Below are positions 8,729 to 14,790 of a DNA stretch of 25,000 nt, piece after piece (position 1 is the first letter of the stretch; every line of letters starts with the position of its first letter). This stretch comes from DATBMY01 sp036554605 (GTDB lineage Bacteria > Acidobacteriota > Blastocatellia > UBA7656): the NCBI GenBank assembly GCA_036554605.1, contig DATBMY010000311.1, positions 1 through 25,000 on the forward strand. The letters run 5' to 3'. The notes beneath the pieces were generated by a model. The model searched no databases, was not told where the DNA came from, and saw only the letters and a list, made by a program, of their open reading frames with translations. A program made the translations under genes and the position numbers.

Positions 8729-9574
8729 TTACAAATCCGCGACCACCTGTTGGTGCTGCTCGCCGAGGCCGCCGATCCCGAGCGAGATGCAGTTGCCGGG
8801 GCGCAGGAAGACCGGCGGCTTCTGCCCCATACCGACGCCCGGCGGCGTACCGGTCGAAATGATGTCGCCCGGCTGCAGGCTCATAAAACGGCTCACGTAG
8901 CTAATCAGGTAGGCGACGCCGAAGATCATCGTGCGCGTCGAACCGTCCTGATACCTGCGCCCATCGACTTCTAGCCAGATGCTGAGATCCTGCGGGTCCG
9001 GCACCTCATCGGCCGTCACCAGCCATGGCCCGATGGGACCAAACGTGTCGGCGCTCTTGCCCTTCACCCACTGCCCTGTGCCCTCAAGCTGGAAGGCGCG
9101 TTCCGAAAGGTCGTTCACGACGCAGTATCCGGCGAGGTGGTTGAGTGCGTCGGCCTCCGAGACGTACTTCGCAGGTTTGCCGATCACAACGCCAAGCTCG
9201 ACCTCCCAGTCCATCTTCTTCGACCCGCACGGGACCACCACGTTGTCGTTCGGCCCGCAAAGGGCGGACGTTGCCTTCATAAACAGCACGGGCTCGGTTG
9301 GGACCGCCATGCCCGATTCCGCGGCGTGATCGGAGTAGTTCAAGCCGACACAGACGAACTTCCCCACACGGCCCACGCAAGGGCCGATTCGCGGGCTGCC
9401 TTCGACGAGCGGCAGGTCGTCGAGTCCGAGCGCGCGCAAGCGGTCGAGCGATTCGGGCAGAAGCGTATCGCCGGCGAGGTCAGGAATTACTCCCGACAGG
9501 TCGCGAGCGCGCCCGCTCGCATCGAGCGCGGCAGGCCTCTCCTGGCCCGGCGGGCCGTAGCGAAGCAATTTCAC
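8729..9574 (-). CDS. Fumarylacetoacetate-hydrolase family protein, probable 2,4-diketo-3-deoxyaldonate hydrolase
   Basis: A 281-residue FAH-superfamily enzyme. The GTG at 9574 is preferred over an ATG at 9610 because GGAGG lies five bases before it and the protein then begins MKLLRYGPPGQE, as close relatives do. The metal site is visible: Glu124 and Glu126 in MDWEVELGVVIG and Asp155 in VVNDLSERAFQ. GLNYSDHAAESGM and TGTPPGVGMGQKPP are typical of the branch that splits 2,4-diketo-3-deoxy-L-rhamnonate or -fuconate to pyruvate and L-lactate, or 5-hydroxy-2,4-dioxopentanoate to pyruvate and glycolate. Its place beside an aldonate dehydratase and SDRs supports this final step. Ureidoglycolate lyase or acylpyruvase would be alternatives without that context. 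Confidence 0.9.
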   Translation of the reverse strand: MKLLRYGPPGQERPAALDASGRARDLSGVIPDLAGDTLLPESLDRLRALGLDDLPLVEGSPRIGPCVGRVGKFVCVGLNYSDHAAESGMAVPTEPVLFMKATSALCGPNDNVVVPCGSKKMDWEVELGVVIGKPAKYVSEADALNHLAGYCVVNDLSERAFQLEGTGQWVKGKSADTFGPIGPWLVTADEVPDPQDLSIWLEVDGRRYQDGSTRTMIFGVAYLISYVSRFMSLQPGDIISTGTPPGVGMGQKPPVFLRPGNCISLGIGGLGEQHQQVVADL

Positions 9575-9579
9575 TCCTT

Positions 9580-9584
9580 CCTCC
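9580..9584 (-). promoter_or_regulatory. Shine-Dalgarno site that fixes the GTG start of the hydrolase gene
   Basis: The minus strand reads GGAGG five bases before the GTG at 9574. The alternative ATG at 9610 has no comparable site, so this decides the start. Confidence 0.75.
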
Positions 9585-9618
9585 GATTCATGGTTTATAA
9601 CTCGCGGCACCCATGCGG

Positions 9619-10407
9619 CTACGCCTTGCGCTTCGCGGGTGCAGGTCGCTTGGACCGACGGCCCGGCGAATGCCTGTGGCCCATAGTGCGCAGTGCGTTG
9701 TTCACGTCGTCTAAAGTGCTAATCAGCAGCAGCCGCATAGCCGCTTCGGCGGCGTCCGGGTCCGAGGCGCGTATGGCGTCGAGCACATCGCGGTGCTGCC
9801 GCACGGAGCGCAGGTAGGCCGCCCGGTCTTCGTTCGTCAGTCGGAAGCTCGACCGCAATGCCGCCTGGATGAGAGCGCCGAACGGGCGCATGAAGACGTT
9901 ATGGCTTGAGCCGAGGACCGAGAGGTGGAACTTCAGGTCCGGCTCGATAGACGATTCGGTGTCGCCGCTCGCGGCCTCCATGTCGGCACACGCGCGCTCA
10001 ATCTCCTCGAGGTCGCCGGGCTCCGCGCGCTCGGCCGCCGCTCGGGCGGCCGCCGGCTCGACGACGAGGCGAACTTCGAGAAGGTCTCGGATATGAGCGA
10101 GCGCGCCCGGGCCGGAGAACTGCCACTCGAGTATTTCGGGGTCCAGCATGTTCCAGTCGCGGCGTGGCCGGACTTTCGTCCCGGTTTTCGGCCGCACCTC
10201 AAGGAGGTCCTTTGCCGCGAGCACCTTTACGGCCTCACGCACGACCGTGCGGCTGACGCCGAGCTCCTTGCTCAGTGCGGCCTCGTTCGGGAGGGCGGCG
10301 CCCTCCTCCATCTCACCCGAGACGATCCGCGCGCCGAGACGGCGGGCGATCTGCCGGTGCAGCGTGCCGTAGGATGCTTCTCCCCAACTTCGGCGTTCAA
10401 CGCTCAT
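9619..10407 (-). CDS. GntR/FadR-subfamily transcriptional regulator
   Basis: A 262-residue regulator. The start at 10407 overlaps the lactonase stop in an ATGA junction with GAGGAG just upstream; an 80-residue extension in the same frame is a shadow of the lactonase gene. Residues about 15-80 form a winged helix with the GntR signature LPNEAALSKELGVSRTVVREAVKVL. Residues about 105-230 form the all-helical FCD sensor domain with its DLKFHLSVLGSSHN metal/ligand segment, followed by HRDVLDAIRASDPDAAEAAM. Such regulators usually repress sugar-acid operons and let go when a pathway intermediate binds. Being second in the operon suggests autoregulation through the palindrome at 11387-11401. The C-terminus is a basic tail. 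Confidence 0.92.
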   Translation of the reverse strand: MSVERRSWGEASYGTLHRQIARRLGARIVSGEMEEGAALPNEAALSKELGVSRTVVREAVKVLAAKDLLEVRPKTGTKVRPRRDWNMLDPEILEWQFSGPGALAHIRDLLEVRLVVEPAAARAAAERAEPGDLEEIERACADMEAASGDTESSIEPDLKFHLSVLGSSHNVFMRPFGALIQAALRSSFRLTNEDRAAYLRSVRQHRDVLDAIRASDPDAAEAAMRLLLISTLDDVNNALRTMGHRHSPGRRSKRPAPAKRKA

Positions 10408-11339
10408 TTGGACTCCTCTCTTGCAGTGGCTTCGACGCGAAACCGCGACGTGGGAAGCCCCGGCACGCCGCTCGGGATGGCGAATAGCGCGCCCGCGAGT
10501 CGCTCGCCCGCCTTCGCGTGCAGCGACGCTGTCGTGACATAGAGCGTCCGCAGGTCGGAGCCGCCAAAGGCGCAGTTCGTCACATTCGAAACCGGCATCT
10601 CGATCACACAGGCTACGCGGCCGTCCGGCGCGATACGTAAGATGCACCCGCCGAAGAAGCGACAGTTCCAGAGGTAGCCTTCCGCGTCGACGGCTGAGCC
10701 ATCCGGCACGCCCCGCTCGTCACCGGAGAAGAACGGCCGGCGGCGCGTGATCGAGCCGTTGGCCGGATCATAATCGTAAGCGTAGATCACGTTGCCGACC
10801 GAGCAGCCGCAGTAGAAGGTATTCCGGTCGGGGCTCCACGCGATGGTGTTGGTGATGCCGAAGCCGGTGTCCCGGACCGACACTGTGCCGTCGGGAGCGA
10901 TTCGGTAGAGCGAGCCGGTGATGCCCTCGACGTCGAGGTGGCTGCCGTCGGGGGCGACATTGTTGCGCATGCTGCCGACCCAGAATGCGCCGTCCGGGTC
11001 CGTCGCCCCGTCGTTGAGGCGGTTGAAGGGCGTACTCGGCTCCGGCTCGGCGAAAGGCATCCGCTCGTCGGTGCTGGGCGTCCAGAGGATCACCTGCGAG
11101 CCGAGCGCGACGAGCAGCCGGTCAGGGTCCGTAGTAAGCGACAGCGAGCAGACAGGTTCATCGAACCGCCATACGCTGACCTCGCTGCTGTCGGTCCTGT
11201 AGCGCTGAATCAGGAACCCGTTGACGTCGGTCCAGTAGACGGCGTCGTGTTCGGAGTGCCACAGCGGGCTCTCGCCAACCACGTTTCGCCCTTCGATAAG
11301 ACAGGTTATCTCCTCCGGCGGGTCACCGTTCCACATCAT
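10404..11339 (-). CDS. SMP-30/gluconolactonase/LRE family protein, probable aldonolactonase
   Basis: A 311-residue six-bladed beta-propeller lactonase. Metal ligands of the family are recognisable: Glu23 in VGESPLWH, Asn/Asp in RLNDGATDPDGAFWVG, Asn in GITNTIAWSPD, and Asp in GVPDGSAVDAEGYLW. It should open the sugar lactone produced by the C1 dehydrogenase to the free aldonate, feeding the dehydratase downstream. The ATG at 11339 has GAGG eight bases upstream (11348-11351). The open frame can be stretched to a TTG at 11366, but that would leave only about a 14-base leader after the predicted promoter. It is the first gene of the island's leftward operon and its stop overlaps the regulator start by four bases. 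Confidence 0.9.
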   Translation of the reverse strand: MMWNGDPPEEITCLIEGRNVVGESPLWHSEHDAVYWTDVNGFLIQRYRTDSSEVSVWRFDEPVCSLSLTTDPDRLLVALGSQVILWTPSTDERMPFAEPEPSTPFNRLNDGATDPDGAFWVGSMRNNVAPDGSHLDVEGITGSLYRIAPDGTVSVRDTGFGITNTIAWSPDRNTFYCGCSVGNVIYAYDYDPANGSITRRRPFFSGDERGVPDGSAVDAEGYLWNCRFFGGCILRIAPDGRVACVIEMPVSNVTNCAFGGSDLRTLYVTTASLHAKAGERLAGALFAIPSGVPGLPTSRFRVEATAREESK

Positions 11340-11347
11340 TCTTTGTA

Positions 11348-11351
11348 CCTC
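11348..11351 (-). promoter_or_regulatory. Shine-Dalgarno site supporting the lactonase ATG at 11339
   Basis: GAGG on the minus strand lies eight bases before the ATG at 11339. No comparable site precedes the in-frame TTG at 11366. Confidence 0.6.
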
Positions 11352-11386
11352 GTTCGTGATGAACAAACAGCCTGCCAGCGGTAATC

Positions 11387-11415
11387 ATCGTATGATATGA
11401 TAAAATGCAGGTCAA
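11387..11415 (-). promoter_or_regulatory. Promoter of the sugar operon with overlapping palindromic operator
   Basis: On the minus strand TTGACC (11415-11410) and TACGAT (11392-11387) are separated by 17 bp, a good sigma70-type pair. The 15-bp near-perfect palindrome ATCGTATGATATGAT (11387-11401, one mismatched pair) covers the -10 box. This is the expected placement for a repressor site, most simply for the GntR-family protein encoded second in the operon. No second copy of the palindrome was noticed in the window. Binding is an inference. Confidence 0.6.
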
Positions 11416-11436
11416 ACAAATTCTGGAGTCGGTAAT

Positions 11437-11755
11437 CTGGTGCTGATCAAGGAAGGCGTCAACCTTGTACTCGAGTTCCAGACTTAAGAGCACGTCGCGC
11501 CGATCATCTCCTCGAAGTCCCTCGAAGCTCAGATTCCCGTGATCGCCATTGAGACTCCCCACCCCGGCACCGTTTATTTCGGGGCCGACAACTATCAGGC
11601 GGGGTTGATCGGTGGGCGGGCGCTGGGGCGAAGAGTTGATCCCGCTGGCCCTGGCCATCCTGCAAAAGAAGCCGGTCCCTTCGGCAGTCTTTGTGAAACA
11701 TCAACTCATCACGCCGAAGAACGTCGGGCTGATCTACCCGGCTCAAACCGATTGA
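11437..11755 (+). pseudogene. Remnant of a sugar-binding-protein gene (nonsense codon, internal deletion, frameshift, no 5' end)
   Basis: One frame reads VLIKEGVNLVLEFQT, then a TAA at 11485-11487, then APIISSKSLEAQIPVIAIE, TPHPGTVYFGADNYQAG and LIGGRALG. This is the central part of a type-1 sugar-binding protein; the stop stands where a tyrosine or similar residue is expected. At about 11622-11627 it jumps, out of frame, to the gene's last 43 codons, which continue to a TGA at 11753-11755. About half of the protein, plus the signal peptide and first strands, is gone. The 3' piece is the paralogue of the gene end at 1-247: identical for 89 bp, then seven mismatches in the last 40. It stands divergently beside the sugar operon promoter and is probably not functional. 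Confidence 0.8.
11627..11715 (+). repeat. Right copy of an 89-bp perfect direct repeat (left copy at 119-207)
   Basis: These bases are identical to 119-207 in the same orientation. The repeat is coding sequence for the end of the binding protein. It brackets the whole sugar catabolism and transport operon, so homologous recombination between the copies would remove about 11.5 kb. Confidence 0.9.
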
Positions 11756-12161
11756 CCCCATAATGGACGCGTTTCTCTCAGGCTGTAGTTGAATGGTCAA
11801 ATCCTACCTAGAGGTTGTAAGCGTATTGTGGCCCGCTTTGTGGCCCAGTTTAATCATTACTCAAATAAATCCGACTTTTCGCTCCCAGGTAACAAAACTG
11901 TCCTAGATGAACACAAGAAAGCCCAGGTGAGGCGGGATAAGTTGATGAAAACAGAGCGCGGGCCAAACTTTAGTTCTTTTAGTTCAAAAAATGCGCGTCA
12001 TCCACCCGATAGGCGGAATCATTAACGCCGCTCGGGCCCGGCCGGTTGCATCAATTGCCTGGACGCTCGATGCCCTGCGTTCGAACTGTGGCTGGATTAG
12101 CGGGTCGCCTGGTCGTAGAATTACATCTCGTAACTTAACGCCGCGCATTCGCCTTCTGCTT
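11756..12161. other. Gene-poor, AT-richer intergenic stretch
   Basis: About 400 bp without a convincing gene. The first 230 bp are visibly richer in A and T than the rest of the window. The octamer-plus motif TTGTGGCCC occurs twice with a 12-bp period (11826-11834 and 11838-11846). A short open frame, 11789-12025, has no recognisable protein features. The bases from about 11991 are open in the RDD frame, but the encoded residues do not resemble that family, so I treat them as upstream region. No tRNA or integrase is seen. Confidence 0.5.
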
Positions 12162-12953
12162 ATGCTTGATGACGAGCTGATCATAGAGACGCCCGAGCGC
12201 GTAGAGCTTCACTATGTGCTGGCAAGCGTCGGCAACCGCTTTCTGGCTTCGGCCATAGACCATCTGATACAGGCCGGGCTGCTGGTCGCGATCGGCCTGA
12301 TCACGCTGGCCGTTCAGGACTGGCGAGTGGCGCCCGGTATGGGCGTGTGGGCAACGGCAATCGCCATACTGATCGGATTCTCCATATACTGGGGATACTT
12401 CGTTTTGTTCGAGACGATATGGAATGGCCAGACGCCTGGCAAACGACTGATGAAACTGCGTGTAGTTCGCGAAGACGGGCGGCCCGTGCGATTCTTCGAC
12501 GTTTTCGTCCGAAACATACTGCGCCTGGCCGTGGACTTCATGCCCGCGCCTTCTTATGCCATCGGAGTCATCTCTATTATCTTCAGCGCGCGCTCTAAGC
12601 GCGTGGGCGATTTCGTGGCCGGGACCGTAGTAATAAAAGAACGCGCAACCGAGGCCCCTTCTCTTAACGAGATCATCTCTATATCGGAGATAGAACAGCG
12701 CCGCATCGAACGCGCCGCCCCCGCCCCATTCGTGGCCGACACCAGGCGACTGGATGAGCGCGACCTTCGCGCGCTTGAGACCTTCCTCAAACGCAGGTAC
12801 GAGCTGGCCGAGCCGAGTCGTAGCGCGCTTGCGGCGCGCATCGCCTATAGCGTCTCGACCAAGCTCGGCATTCCAGCCTCACAGATCCCGCCCGAAAACT
12901 TCATAGAAGAGATCGAGCGCCAGCACCGCGCGCAGTCGCGCTACTTTGACTGA
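12162..12953 (+). CDS. RDD-family membrane protein
   Basis: A 263-residue protein from the ATG at 12162. It opens with IETPERVELHYVLASVGNRFLASAIDHLIQAG, the form usual in RDD proteins, where Arg and Asp of the RFLASAIDH segment are the name-giving residues. Three to four membrane segments follow: LLVAIGLITLAV, the ATAIAILIGFSIYWGYFVLF stretch, and one near LAVDFMPAPSYAIGVISIIF. The middle holds the conserved WNGQTPGKRLMKLRVV and the end DFVAGTVVIKE. The last 100 residues are a soluble, charged tail, typical of proteins found beside SpoIIM-like genes, although none is here. No clear Shine-Dalgarno site is seen; a longer start at 11991 is possible but unsupported. Function is unknown; transport or membrane homeostasis has been proposed for the family. 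Confidence 0.82.
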   Translation: MLDDELIIETPERVELHYVLASVGNRFLASAIDHLIQAGLLVAIGLITLAVQDWRVAPGMGVWATAIAILIGFSIYWGYFVLFETIWNGQTPGKRLMKLRVVREDGRPVRFFDVFVRNILRLAVDFMPAPSYAIGVISIIFSARSKRVGDFVAGTVVIKERATEAPSLNEIISISEIEQRRIERAAPAPFVADTRRLDERDLRALETFLKRRYELAEPSRSALAARIAYSVSTKLGIPASQIPPENFIEEIERQHRAQSRYFD

Positions 12954-13045
12954 CCGCTTTGCGCCGAACGCGGTTGCCAATCTTCGTTATTCTCTATACT
13001 GTTCATCCTGCTGATCGTTTAACTGCCATTCATCGAGAGGAAGCT

Positions 13046-14056
13046 ATGAAAGCGTTCGAGATACAAGAGCAATTCGGCATCGAAAACCTTGCGCTGGTAG
13101 AGCGGCCCGACCCGGAGCCGGGGCCGCACGAGGCGCTGGTCAAACTGCACGCCCTTTCTTTGAACTACCGCGACCTGATGGTCGTGCGCGGGCAGTACAA
13201 TCCCAAGCTGCGCCGCCCGATGATTCCTGTCTCCGACGGCGCGGGCGAAGTCGTCGCCGTAGGCGATCGCGTCACGCGCGTCAAAGTCGGCGACCGCGTT
13301 GCCCCGGCTTTCATGCAAAAGTGGATTGACGGCGAGGTCTCCATAGAGAAGGGACGCTCGGCGCTGGGCGGCGCGATAAACGGCTTGCTCGCGCAAAAGG
13401 TCGTCCTTAACGAAGAGGGGCTCGTTCATATACCCGAGCCGCTCAGCTTCGAAGAGGCCGCGACGCTCCCCTGCGCGGCCGTTACCGCGTGGAATGCGCT
13501 CATCGCGCAGGGCCGTCTCAAAGCGGGCGATACGGTGCTCGTACAGGGGACCGGAGGCGTTTCCATATTCGCTTTGCAACTGGCCTGCATGGCTGGTGCG
13601 CGCGTGATAGCAACATCGAGCAGCGACGAGAAATTGGAGCGCGCCATGCGGATGGGCGCAAGCGACGGCATCAACTATAAGCAGACGCCGAACTGGGGCG
13701 CGCGCGCGAGAGAGCTGACAGATGGTGAGGGCGTAGATCACATAGTGGAGGTCGGCGGAGCAGGCACCTTCAATAACTCGCTGGACGCCGTGCGATTGGG
13801 CGGGCAGATCAGCATGATAGGTGTGCTTGCGGGCGCGGCCGGGCCCGTCAATACGGTTTCTATATTGATGAAGCACGTCCGGGTTCAGGGGATATTCGTC
13901 GGCTCGCGAAAGATGTTCGAGGACATGAACCGTGCCATCAGCCTTAACGGTATGAAGCCCGTCATCGACCGCGTCTTTTCATTCGATGAAGCGCGCGATG
14001 CCTTGATGTATATGGAAAGCGGCGCGCACTTCGGCAAGATAGTAATTCGCGTGTAA
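13046..14056 (+). CDS. NAD(P)-dependent MDR-family oxidoreductase (quinone-oxidoreductase-like, zinc-free)
   Basis: A 336-residue medium-chain reductase. The ATG at 13046 has GAGAGGAAG just upstream; the frame extends 29 codons further but without a start signal. The N-terminal GroES-like domain contains LSLNYRDLMVVRGQY and PVSDGAGEVVAVGDRV, which is the pattern of the zinc-independent quinone reductase branch; catalytic zinc cysteine and GHE motifs are missing. The Rossmann segment reads VLVQGTGGVSIFALQLA. The substrate could be a quinone, an enone or an aldehyde; context does not help. It follows the RDD gene by 92 bp and ends 20 bp before the convergent lutC stop. Confidence 0.88.
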   Translation: MKAFEIQEQFGIENLALVERPDPEPGPHEALVKLHALSLNYRDLMVVRGQYNPKLRRPMIPVSDGAGEVVAVGDRVTRVKVGDRVAPAFMQKWIDGEVSIEKGRSALGGAINGLLAQKVVLNEEGLVHIPEPLSFEEAATLPCAAVTAWNALIAQGRLKAGDTVLVQGTGGVSIFALQLACMAGARVIATSSSDEKLERAMRMGASDGINYKQTPNWGARARELTDGEGVDHIVEVGGAGTFNNSLDAVRLGGQISMIGVLAGAAGPVNTVSILMKHVRVQGIFVGSRKMFEDMNRAISLNGMKPVIDRVFSFDEARDALMYMESGAHFGKIVIRV

Positions 14057-14076
14057 TCGCCTACGGCGGCGAGGAC

Positions 14077-14790
14077 TTATCTGCTCCCTATCAGCAGCGT
14101 GTGAAGCTCGCGCGGGCCGTGCACGCCGAGCGTGAGCGACAGCTCTATGTCGGCCGTACGGCTCGGCCCGGTGATAAAAGTCGTCGCGAGCGGCGCGCTT
14201 TCGGTAGAATAATACTTCTGCCCGGCGAGCGCGAGAAAAACGGGCAGGCTTTCAATTATCCGGGTCTCTTCGAGCAGGCAAACATGCACCGGCGGAACAA
14301 GCGAGAATAAACGATGCTGCTCGCCCCCCGAAACCAGTACCAGCGTGCCGGTCTCGGCGATGGCGTAATCGGCCGAGGTCACGCCTATATTCACCTTCAC
14401 GAGTTCCCGCTTGTAGCTTTCCATCAGGTCGCCCGCATGCCCCCGGCCTTCGGCGTATTCTCCGAGCGTATGTAATACATCAATCCCCTGCGCCGAAAAG
14501 TACTCGCCAAGGCCGGACCACCGCGTCAGCTCGCCGTCGCTCAGGGCCAGCTTTGTCTGTTCGCCCTCGGCAGCCAATCCCGCGATGTACTCTTTGATTT
14601 CATCCGCCGACCGCACTCTGGCCACCTGCGCGCCTAGCGCTCGCGACTGCTTGCAAAACAATTCAACCAGATCCCCATCGCGCGCGGGCGAGCAAGCATC
14701 CACATAAGCGGGCAGCGGCTCGGGCGCATTTCCTTCAGCGCGTCCGAGCGCCCTTCGTATCCGCGCAAGCATATCTTCTTTAGTCGCCAT
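14077..14790 (-). CDS. lutC: LutC/YkgG family lactate utilization protein
   Basis: A 237-residue LutC-domain protein (formerly DUF162). The core YAIAETGTLVLVSGGEQHRLFSLVPPVHVCLLEE and the ending TADIELSLTLGVHGPRELHTLLI are diagnostic. With LutA and LutB it forms the iron-sulfur L-lactate oxidation complex that yields pyruvate in the cytoplasm. The ATG at 14790 lies inside the lutB end (11-base overlap), so translation is probably coupled. No lutA is present in this window on either side: lutB is preceded by uvrA, and lutC is followed by the convergent oxidoreductase. LutA could be encoded elsewhere. Confidence 0.9.
   Translation of the reverse strand: MATKEDMLARIRRALGRAEGNAPEPLPAYVDACSPARDGDLVELFCKQSRALGAQVARVRSADEIKEYIAGLAAEGEQTKLALSDGELTRWSGLGEYFSAQGIDVLHTLGEYAEGRGHAGDLMESYKRELVKVNIGVTSADYAIAETGTLVLVSGGEQHRLFSLVPPVHVCLLEETRIIESLPVFLALAGQKYYSTESAPLATTFITGPSRTADIELSLTLGVHGPRELHTLLIGSR

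Noticed and set aside
10408..10647. N-terminal extension of the GntR regulator
   Set aside because: It is the shadow of the lactonase gene; the ATG at 10407 has GAGGAG and a standard ATGA overlap.
308..11366. Classical transposon or integrative element carrying the sugar genes
   Set aside because: No transposase, integrase, terminal inverted repeats or tRNA target; only direct repeats of a coding segment are seen.
11780..11825. tRNA-like fragment
   Set aside because: No acceptor stem pairs and no T-loop consensus could be found.
13019..13876. 285-codon open frame on the minus strand
   Set aside because: It lies fully antisense to the clear MDR oxidoreductase gene, has arginine/histidine-rich shadow composition and no family motif.
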